DNA of 64,000 nt, taken from the NCBI GenBank assembly GCA_004194705.1, contig SADC01000282.1, positions 144,683 through 208,682 of the forward strand, in the 5' to 3' direction. Below, one piece after another: positions 1 through 10,753 of this stretch (positions within the stretch are counted from its first letter, which is position 1; every line of letters begins with the position of its first letter). A program made the position numbers and the translations under genes. Source of the DNA: Ditylenchus dipsaci (lineage: Eukaryota; Nematoda; Chromadorea; Rhabditida; Anguinidae). The notes under the pieces were generated by a model. That model saw only the letters and a program-made list of their open reading frames with translations, searched no databases and had not been told where the DNA came from.

Positions 1-211
1 AGCAAAAACTCAGTTTAAAAACACAAATTTTTGAATTTTCGAATTTTGACCGTGTCCCGTCTCGGCGTCCCTTTTTTTCTTTTGAAAAATAGTAGCGCCA
101 TTGAAAATCAGCCTATTCAGGCTGATTTTGCACGCCTCTAATAGTAGCTTCTCCCCTAGGAGGGGGGTTGAAAAATAGTAGCCCATGGGCTGCTATTAGA
201 GGAAATACGTT
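1..211. repeat. right end of a CCGTATTT-family MITE, TAGTAGC cassette
   Basis: The stretch ends in CTATTAGAGGAAATACG, the inverse of the TACCGTATTTCCTCTAAT terminus seen at 25.45, 52.39, 55.34 and 61.64 kb. Just inside are several copies of the word TAGTAGC (ATAGTAGCGCC, TAATAGTAGCTT, ATAGTAGCCCATGGGCTGCTATT). The left end is outside or degraded. The open frames across it are by-products of the repeat and are not called. Confidence 0.5.
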
Positions 212-462
212 AGTTCGAAAAATAAAAAAGTTTTGGCAAAAAACGCGCTCACCAATGAGAGATAATCCAACTCTAGCTTCATGAACACTTGGAGTCGAAG
301 TTGGAGTATTTTGCATCGTGAACATAGTTGCACGAGCGCCGGTGCCGATGGGCGCCGGTGCTAGCGCCGAAAACCGGGTACGCTAAATCCCGGTTAACCG
401 AAAACCATTTTTGGAAAATGTATCAAGCCCTAAGTTGTGTCAAGTCGTATGGTGTTCTTGTT

Positions 463-468
463 TTTATT
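463..468 (-). terminator. poly(A) signal of the HMG-box gene
   Basis: AATAAA on the minus strand, about 40 bases past the stop codon of the HMG-box exon. Confidence 0.5.
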
Positions 469-508
469 ATCTACTGTATAAAATTAATTAATTCTCCAAA
501 CACCATAA

Positions 509-930
509 TTACTTAGAAAGCCTTGTTTTTCTTGTTTTGGTGGGTCTCGGCAAATTTCCACATTGCTTTTCTTCTTCGTAGCGCATTTTGTCTTCAAGAG
601 CCAACATGTGGTATTTGCTTTTATCCTGCAGTCTGTTCCACTCCTTCAGTGCCTGAGTGTTCACCTCATTCTTAGCCAGGTGAGGATATGTTTTTCTGAT
701 GCGGTAACGGTGCTCCGACATGTAGTAGTTAAAAGCTTTTCGAGGCAGAACTAGTCTAGGACTGGAGCTGTGCTGGTAATGTTTATAAGGTTGATATACT
801 TCTTGGCTGTTGCTACTACTACTGGCCTCCATGCTTCGGTCTGCCACCTCTTCGTCCTCTTCCTCCTCTATTTCACTTGTAGCTTCCTGACCTAAGTCTA
901 TCACAAAGTTCTGGGGTTTAACAGCAGGTT
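509..930 (-). CDS. HMG-box protein, terminal exon (5' exons not found)
   Basis: An open frame on the minus strand that begins right after a TTTCAG acceptor (931-936) and ends at a stop at 509. It reads an acidic/serine-rich stretch (EIEEEEDEEV, then MEASSSS) followed by an HMG box of about 70 residues: P-R-K-A-F-N-Y-Y-M-S-E-H-R near its start, an EVNTQALKEWNRLQ middle and a basic tail rich in K/R/T. The P-K/R-A-x-N-x-Y pattern, the W in the middle and the KSKY..LA..DKMRYE end are what HMG boxes show. Such proteins bind and bend DNA in the nucleus. The first ATG of the gene is not in this exon, because the frame is open back to the acceptor, and I cannot place upstream exons because the next kilobases are transposon sequence. 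Which HMG family this is cannot be told. Confidence 0.7.
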
Positions 931-1027
931 CTGAAAGTATTCTCTATATTTGATAATTTTTTTTATCATTTAATTTGTATATATAGTGGGGTGTTACACC
1001 CAATATCTACAATCGAAACTCAATATG

Positions 1028-1182
1028 CAGTCAACTCTCGATAATCCGTCACCCCTTGGGACCGGCCGTGGGGTGACGGATAATCAAGAGTGACGGATCA
1101 GCCTTATTTATTTAAGGCAAAACCAAACAAAGTTTCACGAAGGTGACGGATTAGCGAGTGACGGATTATCGAGAGTTGACTG
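1028..1182. mobile_element. pogo-like MITE, cassette GATAATCCGTCACCCC
   Basis: Terminal inverted repeats CAGTCAACTCTCGATAATCC / GGATTATCGAGAGTTGACTG, about 155 bp. The word GTGACGGAT recurs inside. The right flank is TA; the left flanking TA has mutated. The ends match the pogo-like set at 9.3, 11.9, 15.7, 20.3, 33.4, 36.8 and 52.3 kb. Confidence 0.8.
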
Positions 1183-1227
1183 TAACATACGGCCAAGGGA
1201 CCGAGTTTTATAGAAAGTTGCTTTGCC

Positions 1228-1919
1228 TTAACACGGTCAAGGCAAACCATGACCAGCGTCGCTTTTTACTCATAATTTCATACTGAGTAATTCTGTGCCG
1301 ATGGATTTTTAAAAAAGTGCTTTTTGCGTCAAATTTTTGCTCCGTAAGTCCGATGTTATTTCTTTAAGACTCGGTTTGCTTTTTTTGCCATAACTTTTTT
1401 TCGAAGACTATCAGTTTGATCTCAATGGCTTATCTGGTGCAAAATTAACTTTGCTTCAAAATGAGGCCAACCCTACTTATTTGTAGCAAAATATTTTTGA
1501 CAATTTTCTCTTTCTAACAAGCATAAAGACTATGAAAATGAATCACAGCACACGGTATACTCAGCAGTAGTACAAAGAAAATCCGGAACAATAAAGCATG
1601 ACTGTAGGTATTTTTCGCTTTACCATTTGACTCTTTGATACATTGTCATGACATCTATATGAAGCGCAGTCAATTCTGCACCAGATGAGCTATTGAGATC
1701 AAACTAAAAGTTTTCGAAAAAAAAAGATATGGCAAAAAAACCAACCCAAGTTACTGGGGTTGGTTTACTCAGGCCGAGTATTAAATTAATAACATCAAAC
1801 TTACGGAGCAAAAATTTGACGCAAAAAAGCACTTTTTTGAATCTGCCCGCACAGAATTCCTCAGCATTAAATTCTGAGTAAAAAGCGAGGCTGGTCACCG
1901 TCGGCCATGACCGTGTTAA
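1228..1919. repeat. inverted-repeat element
   Basis: TAACACGGTCA at the left pairs with TGACCGTGTTA at the right, and the arms continue through GCTTTTTACTCA, the ACAGAATT region, AAAAAGTGCTTTTT and CAAATTTTTGCTCC on both sides. No credible gene lies inside; the frame at 1704-1898 is repeat sequence. Confidence 0.6.
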
Positions 1920-2876
1920 AATACTTCAAACTTTACAAAGGTGGCATTATTTTGCCGTACGTTATATAGAGTCATATATTATAGAGAGCTTTTTCTGTAA
2001 TCGGTTTTACCAAACCTTCCCCTCAGGCTGAGGCTCTGGCTATTATTATGAATATCTCAGCTCAGAAACATTATTTTTATCTCATCTCAACGAATTCGGA
2101 TTCAGGACAAGTTTTTGGTGTTAGGAGAGACTTTTCCAAAACTTTTGCTTTAAAAATTCACGATGTTTTGCTAAAAATTTGAAAATATATTTACTTAGGG
2201 TCGCTAATAGATATTTTACCCTTTTTCTTTGAAAAATGTTGGTTTTTCGTATCCCTAAAACATTATTTGAATGGAGTGGTAAAGACGAGTAGCGTCAACT
2301 ATTTTATGTGAAGGTAACTATATTAAAACAAACTTTCCACTGGCGTGATGAAGTTAATTCCGCAAGGAGAAACGCTTGTAAAGGTGGTATTCACACAGCT
2401 CAGTTGGTTGCTCTAAATGAAAAAAATTTTGACTGTGGGAAATTATTCGGAATAGGTAGTCATCTGCAAAACTAACACTTTTTAGCAACACATCAGGGTT
2501 TTCGGGACACGGGCGTTTCGCACAAAATTCGTTTCGCCCTCGGTAACTTGGAAGACACGTAAGATCCATAATTGGTACCAGTTTCCAAAACCCAACTGGT
2601 AGGATTCACAGGTCAAAATACTGAATAGGAAGTGGGATACTTATTGCGGACTAAATTTTTTACATGTACTTTGGGCATAGGCAAGGTAGCCCAACGTATG
2701 TTAGGAAAACTCAAACATGAACCTATTTAATAGATTAGGCATAGGTTAACATAAATGCTCTCTAGGCAAGGGTAGAAAAGCTATCTGAATTAGGTGGTGC
2801 TAACCAGGTGATGGTACCCAGAGGGTAACATACAAGCTGGTATCCAGGTAGTGTTGCCCAGATATTCAGATAGTCA
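1920..2876. other. no assignable gene
   Basis: AT-rich sequence. One minus-strand frame (2354-2569, 71 codons) has fairly protein-like composition but no recognisable motif and no supported splice sites. At 2681-2760 there is a degraded copy of the GGCATAGGCAAGGTAG repeat also seen at 30.3, 40.75 and 51.9 kb. Confidence 0.3.
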
Positions 2877-3391
2877 GGTGAGAGCAGTGTTTCCAAAATG
2901 AAAAATGAAAATTTTCTCATTTTCATTTTCTTGAAAAAATGAAAATGAAAATTTTCTCATTTTCACTTTCTTAATAAAATGAAAATGAGAAATTTTCATT
3001 TTCATTCGATGAAAATGAAAACTTTTCATTTCCATTTGAATGAAAATGAGAAATTTTCATTGGATGAGAATGAGAATTTCTCATTTTCATTTGAATGAAA
3101 ATTTTTCATTCTCATTGAATGAAAATGAAAATTTCTCATTTTCATTTAAGAAGAAAGTGAAAATTTTTCATTTTCTCACTGAAAAATTCTCATTTTCTCA
3201 CTGAAAATTCTCATTTTCACTGAAAATTCTCATTTTCACTGAAAATTCTCATTTTCACTGAAATTCTCATTTTCACTGATAATTCTCATTTTCACTAATA
3301 ATTCTTATTTTCATCGCTTCTTAATTTTATCAGATTCTCACTGAAAAAGACACTAGAAACGTCTAAATGGTATTATTTGAGCAACATCTAC

Positions 3392-4707
3392 ATGTCATTC
3401 GGCAACGAAAGCGATGAATCGTCTGGAAACTGGACTGGCGATGGAAGTTCAATCGTTCTTCAAGTAAAGAACAGGAAGTTGGTCGATCCGATCTGGGAAA
3501 AATTCGAGGAAATCACTCAAAATCAGATCAGCCTTTTGAAATGTAAATCATGTGATCAGGTACAACTGAAACTGTGAATCACTTCTTCATGTGGCCAAAC
3601 CTTTTAGAAGTACAAAAGTTCCAGTGCGACGTCTACAACATTGAAGTACCAATGGGAAGCCACCAATGGGAAGCCAGAGGACGAAACATGCTTGGAATAT
3701 CATTCTAGCGATGTGAAAAATTTGACCAGGTATACTTCCAGACATTCGAATCAGGCATTGGAGGTACTGTTTTACTTGCAAGTCATGGCTGTTCTTACTG
3801 CTTTTCCAGGATCTTGACTCGATTGCGCATAAGAGATTAATATTCCCGTCCGCTACACGCTGGGGTTCTGCCACCGAAGTAATCAGGGGTTTTCTGGAGC
3901 TAGAGGAATACGTGATTGTCATCGCTAGCAGGAAAAACTGGTCGAGGGTGACAGAGGATGAGATTGAGGTAAACACAACAGATTTTTAACGCTAATCGAA
4001 AAGGTTTAGTACTTGCGCTGGATCTCGAAATTGGTGGACTGTTGTTGTTGAATTGTTGAATTGCTTCAAAGGATCCAGGGAGAGAAGACTGTCACAATAT
4101 CTCCTTGTCTTGAATACACTCGCGCACTATTTCTATCGCTGGATGACTTAGAGGTGCTTTCACAAGTTCTTAGTTATCTTATTTATAGCTGTTCGTTCAG
4201 GAAGTAGTGCCAAATAAGCTGAAATTAACGGTCCAAAATCTTCGCGGTAGTTCGAAAGGGCGCTTCACCAATGTTCTGAATACTGACCGGACTTATTTCG
4301 ACCCGATTTTTATGGTTGCTTGCGCATTGGATCCAAACACATCTGACTGTCTTGGAGATGAAAACCTTTCCAAAGCTGCAGAATCGATAAGACAGCTGGT
4401 AGGTATATTAATATTTAGTTTGACCGAAATCCACGCATTTAATTCAGTTGCCTGCTAAGCAAACTCGGCTATCTATCCTCGGTTCGTAAATATTATTTCT
4501 CCTAACCGTTCTGGAAATAAATATGATTTTCAGGATTGGCATTATCTGGCTGTACTGGCCTTCGAAGTACTCAATGTTCCTGCTACAAGCGCTCCAGTAG
4601 AGAGGATTTTTTCCCAAGCAGGGCTGGCCACTAGAAGTCACCGGAACAGGACTGAATTCTCATTGTTAAATTCCCAACTGTTAGTTTACTGCAAGAGTGG
4701 TATTTGA
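3392..4707 (+). CDS. hAT transposase, six exons, with an in-frame stop
   Basis: Exons read as 3392-3559, 3608-3763, 3810-3968, 4010-4153, 4201-4398 and 4534-4707, joined by GT-AG introns of 41-48 bp except the last (135 bp, possibly hiding a mini-exon). In order: an N-terminal BED-finger-like start (VDPIWEKFEEI, CKSC, ATSTTLKYQW, where the expected histidines are replaced); the central hAT block with TRWGSATEVIRGFLE; IQGEKTVTIS; YFDPIFMVACALDPN; and the C-terminal hAT dimerisation region (DWHYLAVLAFEVL, PATSAPVERIFSQAG, RNRTEFSLLNSQLL). The hAT catalytic domain would cut and paste elements with CAGTG-type ends. Exon 4 contains a TGA at 4049-4051 within a GTT repeat, so this copy is probably inactive unless that is an error. 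It is shorter than typical hAT transposases of about 600 residues, so it may also be internally deleted. Confidence 0.85.
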
Positions 4708-4804
4708 AAGGTGTTAATTTGATGTTAATTGTTTTGTCAAATAAAATTAGAGTCTACAATAGATTACGGAGTGTGAAAACTTTCTTGCGCAGTTTTGCTC
4801 GATG

Positions 4805-5100
4805 TTCCATGTACCAAACTAACCAAGTGGTTGTTCACTTGGATCAGATTTTTACATGTTTTTTAGCTCCAAAGCCTGTTTTCTGCACTCATTCGGACAT
4901 TGAAAGATCGGTTTATAAAATAGTAGTAAATTTTGGTTTTGATGGAATTTTTCACATTTTTGTAGATCTTGCAAAACGTAATTTTACCACTGTAAAATAA
5001 CTTTATTATGCTTAAATTAGTGCAGTGTTTTGGAAGCCAAACACGTAAAAAAAATTTTTATCCAAGTGGAGGAGCGCTTGGTTTTGATGGTACATGGAAT
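4805..5100. repeat. palindromic MITE nested in hAT-1
   Basis: ATTCCATGTACC-type arms and CCAAGTGG...CCACTTGG words at both ends of a near-palindrome. Related copies lie at 35.6-35.93, 55.8 and 57.88-58.13 kb. The frame running through it is not a gene. Confidence 0.6.
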
Positions 5101-5530
5101 GCATGACTGTAGTTTCTGCGTCGTGAATTAGCTTTTCATTGACCGTTTCAATGATAAAATGAGAAATTTCAGTGAAAGTACAAATTTTCAGTGAAAATGA
5201 GAATTATCAGTGAAAATGAGAATTTTCAGTGAAAATGAGAATTTTCAGTGAGAAAATGAGAAATTTTCATTTTCATTCAATGAGAATGAAAAATTTTCAT
5301 TCAAATGAAAATGAAAAATTCTCATTCTCATCCAATGAAAATTTCTCATTTTCATTCAAATGGAAATGAAAAGTTTTCATTTTCATCGAATGAAAATGAA
5401 AATTTCTCATTTTCATTTTAAGAAGAAAGTGAAAATTTTTCATCTTCTCACTGAAAAATTCTCATTTTCTCACTGAAAATTCTCATTTTCATCGTTTTCT
5501 CATTTTCATTTTGGAAACACTGGGTGAGAG

Positions 5531-6424
5531 CAAATAGCGCAGATTCCCAGCTACATTTTGGTATATAACATATGTGGCGTTCGAAAACAAAAACCCGGTA
5601 TAAAAGGAGGAGAATGAATTTAAGAAATAGCGGATTTTGGGGAGGGCGCTTATTAGAGGAAATACGGTAAATGCATTTGATTTTCATTTACATCTACATT
5701 TGTATTGTGAAAGGGTAAGTGTAAATGTAAGTGTAAGTGTTAATGTAAGTGTAAATGTAATGGGTGTTCACAATACCAAAAACATTTACATTTACACTTA
5801 CATTTACAATTGTGATAGAGCCGCTAGGTAGTTTAACTGGCTTCCTAGCTCATAAAAAATCTGGGGATCAACTCAGTTATCAAAATTTTCAGTCATATGA
5901 CCTATGCTCACCAACTGTGTGCTCATATAGTGAATAGAGTAAAAAAACTGTCCAAATTGTCGAGCAGTGACCAAAAGGTCGAAATGAATGAATGAGAAGA
6001 CATGCTGAACTAAAAAACTGATTTACAGTAAAAAATTTTTTTTGATAATTTGCTCTTACGAAAAAGTTTCTTACGAATTTTAGCTGTTACGAAAATGTTT
6101 CTTACGAAATTGTCTCGTTACGAAACTTCCTACAGCCAAATGAACATTTGTGCGAAACGAACTTTGGGCGAAACGATAGGACCCGGGTTTTTGCATTTTT
6201 AAAACTATATTTTAAAAAAGTGTTTGTCCCGAAGAGAATTCAAATATCAAAATATTTATTTGGGCTTCCTTCGTCCAATTTATTAAATTTTATTTACTCA
6301 AACTACGATTACGAAGCGGCTGGATTATAACTTTTATTTTTGGTCGTGTTTGTTTGGTGACGTTACCTTCATTTCTTATGTTTAGTGTATCTCTGCTTCA
6401 AATCTCATCTCCTCTGAATTTGAA
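5531..6424. other. no gene; simple and solo repeats
   Basis: Contains a solo CCGTATTT-family end (5640-5669, cassette GGGCGC), an inverted pair of AAATGTAAGTGTAAGTG microsatellites (about 5673-5815) and direct repeats of TTACGAAAAxGTTTC (6055-6130). The last ~100 bp before 6425 is presumably the H2B promoter and leader; no TATA box is obvious. Confidence 0.4.
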
Positions 6425-6895
6425 ATGGCTCGTACGAAGATGGCCTCCCACAAGAAAGCTGATGCCAAGGGATCCCAAGAGGTGCCGGTCAAGACTGCTG
6501 GGGTGGACAAGAAGGAGAAGCGCAAGAAGGCTCGCAACGAGACTTTCGCCTCCCACATCTATCGTGTTCTCAAGCAGGTGCATCCGGAAATCGGAATGTC
6601 GTCGCAGGCTATGTCCGTGATGAATTCCTTTGTTCGGGTTAGTCCTCCCAATTATCTGGTGTCTTTTCGTGATTTCATGTATATTTTGCAGGACATCTTC
6701 GAAAGAATCGCCGCTGAGTCTGGTCGTCTTGCTCAGCACACTCGCCAGGCCAAGCACCAGAAGAACTCGTCCATCTCATCTCATGAAGTCCAGACTGCTG
6801 TGCGTCTCGTCTTGCCTGGTGAACTGTCTAAGCATGCTGTCTCCGAGGGAACCAAGGCTATGGCTAAATATGTGGCTTCCAAGGGCGAGAAGTGA
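6425..6895 (+). CDS. histone H2B, divergent, with one 54-bp intron
   Basis: Core H2B motifs are clear: [56 protein letters not shown] and [12 protein letters not shown] at the C-terminus. The protein packages DNA as an H2A-H2B dimer in the nucleosome. The reading frame runs through 6638-6691, but that segment (GTTAGT...TTGCAG) breaks the conserved NSFV-DIFERIA junction and is almost certainly a phase-0 intron; spliced length is about 138 residues. Unusual points are the longer [16 protein letters not shown] in place of the canonical short loop before helix 3, an R where N is usual before DIFERIA, and an N-terminal tail unlike canonical H2B. With an intron and a poly(A) signal it may be a replication-independent or tissue-specific variant. 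Confidence 0.93.
   Translation: MARTKMASHKKADAKGSQEVPVKTAGVDKKEKRKKARNETFASHIYRVLKQVHPEIGMSSQAMSVMNSFVRVSPPNYLVSFRDFMYILQDIFERIAAESGRLAQHTRQAKHQKNSSISSHEVQTAVRLVLPGELSKHAVSEGTKAMAKYVASKGEK
6638..6691 (+). other. intron in H2B
   Basis: GTTAGT donor and TATTTTGCAG acceptor, 54 bp, no frame change. Removing it restores the H2B alpha-2 helix. Confidence 0.85.
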
Positions 6896-6951
6896 AGATC
6901 TCGGTTGAAGAAGCAACTATGCGTTAATCTCGTCTGCTCGTTACTCCAATT

Positions 6952-6965
6952 GTCCTTTCAAGGAC
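6952..6965 (+). promoter_or_regulatory. possible histone-type 3' stem-loop
   Basis: GTCCTTTCAAGGAC, a 5-bp stem with a TTCA loop, 56 bases after the H2B stop. It resembles the metazoan histone stem-loop in position and shape, but the stem is one pair shorter and not G/C-rich, so this is tentative. Confidence 0.3.
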
Positions 6966-6992
6966 TAATTTGTTTGGTTTGTTCCGTTGGGA

Positions 6993-6998
6993 AATAAA
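6993..6998 (+). terminator. poly(A) signal after H2B
   Basis: AATAAA about 100 bases after the stop codon, followed by T-rich sequence. Confidence 0.6.
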
Positions 6999-7430
6999 TT
7001 GAAATGCCTTCGCTTTTCATGCTTTTTTCCTGTCTTTGTGATGTACAACGGGTTGTTTTTTTTGAGAAATTAGTATTATGAGGCTTTAAATAGTAATTTT
7101 TAAAATGCGTGTTCCGTGATTTATTTTCTGCCTCAAATGGGAGTGTGCAATTTAAACTTCTCTTCCTCGAAAAAATGGGTAAAAAGTTTAACTTTGTGTC
7201 TTGATGAAAAGGACCGAAAAAATACTTTTCTTCTACAACGACTATAGCGCTGCTTTTGCTTGTTCGAAACGGTCAATTTTTAGGGCACTTTTTGAAAACT
7301 TTATTTTTCGAAGTTGATGTCCTCTGATAGGAAATCAGGTGTTGGCTCGCGATTGCGCTAATAAAATTTCAGGGTTGGTTGAGCGAAAAAAATTGTTTTG
7401 GTCAAAAAAAATTTGGAAAATTTCTTATTA

Positions 7431-7664
7431 AAGAGGCATACCCACGCTAATAAGAGGTGGTTCCCGGGAATTCAAAAAATTTTCCTAATGATTGAACTTC
7501 TGTACGGATTTTTTCAACTTGGTCTCTAACAAAACTATACCTAAAATTCAATATTAGGCCTTGTTTTCTTAGAGACCAGGTTGAAAAATCCGTACAGAAG
7601 TTCAATGATTAGGAAAATTTTTTGAATTCCCGGGAACCACCTCTTATTAGCGTGGGTATGCCCT
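7431..7664. repeat. palindromic MITE, 'GGGCATGCCC' family, best copy
   Basis: Nearly perfect inverted repeat: GGCATACCCACGCTAATAAG at the left and its complement at the right, with arms continuing through GGTGGTTCCCGGGAATTC, TTCTGTACGGATTTTTCAAC and GGTCTCTAAC to a short centre. It would fold into a hairpin of over 200 nt. Other copies are at 10.05, 17.5, 33.27-37.28 (split), 39.64, 40.23 and 51.79 kb (half). Confidence 0.85.
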
Positions 7665-7998
7665 ATAAGGAAAATTTTTTTAATGTAACAGAAATTTTTG
7701 TGTCACATAACTTTTTTTTGCGTCATTTCCTTGCCTATCTATTAAATAAAAGTTCGCGCGGATACGAGGCCCGGAACATGGGATCTCCCCGTTCTGAGGT
7801 GGATACTCAAAACCGAAAATTCAGAAAATTCGAAAATTTGAAATTATATTTTTGTTGTCTCGAGAGGAATTCGTAATTTCGTTGGGCATATTCGAAACTG
7901 AGAGTAGTTTTATAAGTAAATCGACCATGCTGAGCATGAATTCGGTGTTGGATCCATCGTAAAACTAATATTAAAAAATATTTATTGGCGTAATCATA

Positions 7999-8274
7999 AG
8001 GGTGGTAGTAACAATTAAAATATGCGCGGACAAATGCGTATCCTCGGATAAAATCCGCGGATACGGATAATCGGTAGTAACAATCAAAAAATCCGCGGAT
8101 ATTTTATCCGCGGATACGGATAAATATCCGCGTACAAAATCCGTAGTAACAAATATTTATCCTTAGCTGCGGATAAATCCGCGGATTTTATCCGTATCCG
8201 CGGATATTTCTATCCGTGATTGTTACTATGGGTTTTATCCGCGGATTTTATTCGTTGATTGTTACTACCACCCT
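7999..8274. mobile_element. TIR element with ATCCGCGGAT arrays
   Basis: Ends AGGGTGGTAGTAACAAT and ATTGTTACTACCACCCT. The interior is built from repeats of ATCCGCGGATA and GTAGTAACAA in both orientations. No coding capacity; a clear target duplication is not visible. Confidence 0.75.
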
Positions 8275-9318
8275 AGGTTACATAGGTTATGTTGGGTAGC
8301 AGGTGTCGTAATACGGCGGGTTATCCAAAGGATGGCTAGGTGTAAAATTGGTCTCACATTTCTCAGGTAAAAAAGGTTTGGTTTTCTAACAAACATTTCT
8401 ACACCTAGCCAAGCTTTGAATAATGCACTGTAATACGACACAAGATAATCTATTTAACCTTGAGATCACGCATAAGAAGATGGTTCGCTAACACAATTTG
8501 AACACAATCAGCGTGTATTCGAAATACAAGCATACACAAGAATTACCAAGTTCGGCGCCAACGAAGTGCCGCGGAGCGGCGCTTACATTAATAATCGACA
8601 AAAGCATCTTGTTGTAGATTGTTCGGCGCAAACGAAGTTCGGCGCAAACGGCACCAATATAAAATATATTCTGTTATCCAATGTTCGGCGCCAATGAAGT
8701 GCTTGAACTATCAGCGCATACCCATTACAAAAATGTGCTCAGCGAAACAGCGTTAACCCGTACTATGTGCATGTAATAAAAAGACAGGTGCGCCATCGGC
8801 GCAGCGCGCCTTCTAGTGTTAGATACTATATTTCAAGAAATATGGCATAGGTCCATCGGTCGTGCACATTCCAAGTGTTACAGGAGAGAAAATACCTGCT
8901 TATGTTTTGAGGGGAAGCAAATCTTATTAGATTTGACAGCCGCTAAGTTGGATAACCAATCAAATAGCTCTCCAACTTCTTGTTTCAGCTGGTCTTGTGT
9001 CCACTGCTTGCATTTTAGGGCCTTCTCTAAATAATTATGCCTTCTTTGATAATCCCATCAAAAACTTTGCCGCTAAACTAACCTGCCAGATACGCTGAGA
9101 GAGAGTCCATTTGTAGACGAGTTTTTATTTTTTCCTCCTCAATTGCATAGGACATCTCATCCTAAAAATGGTTAAAAGGAGTTGGTGCTTCTCTAGTTAA
9201 CATCCCTCCTTCTATTTACCTAGTTTTTTATTTACATAGTTTTTTGGATTAGGCTTCGGGCAAAGTATTGCAGCATATAAGCTGGTATGGTAGGATGGTC
9301 TTATGAATACTTTTTTTA
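8275..9318. other. no assignable gene
   Basis: Around 8548-8700 the word TTCGGCGC(C/A)AACGAAGT recurs four times in degraded form. The frame at 8816-9034 has no motif. Confidence 0.3.
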
Positions 9319-9642
9319 CACTATACTCTCGATATAGTGTAGGTGCAAAAAGTTCGTCCCCTCCTAGGGTCCGACACTTTTTTACCTCTATTTTTTGAAA
9401 GCTTTTACCAAATCTGATTCGTCAATAATCAAAAAGATCACAAGGATTCCGAATTCCCGGGTCTTTTCGGTAAAACTGTTGCCATTTGTCGCCAAGATCG
9501 GCAAAGCGGGAATCCTTGCGATGTTTTGGATTAGACTGACGAATCATATTTGGTAAAATTTTTCAAAAATAGATGTAAAAAAAATGTCGGGCCCTAAGAG
9601 GGAACGAACTTTTTGCACCTACACTATATCGAAAGTAGACTG
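9319..9642. mobile_element. pogo-like MITE, cassette GATATAGTGTAGGTGC
   Basis: TA-flanked. The right end AGTAGACTG(TA) is close to the family GTCGACTG; the left end has drifted (CACTATACTCTCG). Inside both ends is the shared block AAAAAGTTCGT...GGTCCGACACTTTTTT, also seen at 20.3, 33.4 and 36.8 kb. Confidence 0.75.
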
Positions 9643-10050
9643 TACAGGAAAAAAGTTTGAGCCCTTTCGAACTACTTGACCCATCTGGTTCCTAAGCTCA
9701 AGCCAAAAAAAAACAACAGGCGTCCACATTTCAGTGAAAGTGGGGTAATTATTGGACACGCTCTGATTCAAAATACTGTCTTTATAGTATTCTATTTTTA
9801 CCCAATTTTTTTTAAACTTATCTAAGCCATGTCACCACCTTTTTTGTAGCTCATCTCACTGGCTAAAACTTGGGCGGTGGTGACTTCCTTAAACAAAAGA
9901 AAAAAGTAGGTTAAACCATATTGCTAGGAAAACGATTGCGAATTATACGAGTGTCTGATAACTTTAGATTTTACTAGAATTGTCCAATTAGCCACTCGAC
10001 TAAACATACTAATATTGGTCTAAACTTCGGTCTGAATATATTTTTTTTCC

Positions 10051-10290
10051 AAAGGGGCATGCCCACGCTGATAAGAGGTGGTGTCCGAGAATTCGAAATG
10101 TTTTCCTAATCATTGGGTTTATGTACGGATTTATCAACTCGGTTTTTAACAAAACAAGGCCTAGAATTTAATTTTAGGTTAAATTTTGTTAGAAACAAAG
10201 CTGCAAAATCCTTACAGCAGTTCAATGATTGGGTGAAATTTTTTGAATCGGCGGGAACAATCCAGAACGCGTGGCCATGGCCCTTTAAAG
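10051..10290. repeat. palindromic MITE, 'GGGCATGCCC' family
   Basis: AAAGGGGCATGCCCACGCTG at the left, CGTGGCCATGGCCCTTT at the right, and the family centre (TAACAAAACAAGGCCTA). The frame at 10113-10325 is repeat-derived. Confidence 0.75.
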
Positions 10291-10531
10291 AAAAAGTTTC
10301 AAGAGAGAAGAAAATAAGATCATAAAAATTTTAAATTTATATTTTCTATACGTTTCAACCCAATTCGAAAACCCCAATATGAAAAGTTGCAAATGTGAAG
10401 CGAAATATTAATTTTTTTAAGATATTCAATTGCCTATTCTTACTGATCGATCAATTTCTGTGGCCAATTGATTATTTTGGACAACCCTAAATTTACGGTA
10501 AACCAGATAAATTCATCAATAAAGCATCCTT

Positions 10532-10729
10532 AAAGGACCATACTTGTTGATGCAAATGAGAATTTGACAAATTCAAATGCGCGCGGGACAGTTCTCTTTC
10601 GTCTCGCACTCTACTCTTTGGAGTTATTTCGAGCGACTTAAAAGAGTACAGTGAGAGACGAAAGAGAAGTGTCCCGCGGGAATTTGAATTTGTCAAATTC
10701 TCATTTGCATCATCAAGTGTGGTCCTTTA
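10532..10729. repeat. palindromic MITE, AAAGGACCA family
   Basis: TAAAGGACCA..TTGATGCAAATGAG at the left and CTCATTTGCAT...TGGTCCTTTA at the right; arms include AATTTGACAAATTC and CGGGACA..TCTCTTTCGTCTC. A relative with AAAGGACCCTGTC arms lies at 16.04-16.43 kb. It abuts the 3' end of the OTU gene. Confidence 0.7.
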
Positions 10730-10753
10730 CAAGTGTGGTCCTTTGAAAATTAC

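Larger units (their letters stand above)
2885..5522 (+). mobile_element. complete hAT transposon (hAT-1) with 8-bp TSD
   Basis: Ends are CAGTGTTTCCAAAATG and CATTTTGGAAACACTG, flanked by the identical 8-bp duplication GGTGAGAG (2877-2884 and 5523-5530), the hAT hallmark. About 450 bp inside the left end and 380 bp inside the right end are arrays of AAAATGAGAATTTTCATT-type words in inverted orientation, likely transposase-binding subterminal repeats. A transposase gene lies between them, and a MITE (4805-5100) has been inserted downstream of the gene. Length is 2638 bp. Confidence 0.95.

Noticed and set aside
6398..6757. 119-codon frame antisense to H2B, and the 6354-6620 and 6630-6908 frames
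   Set aside because: Shadows of the H2B coding sequence.
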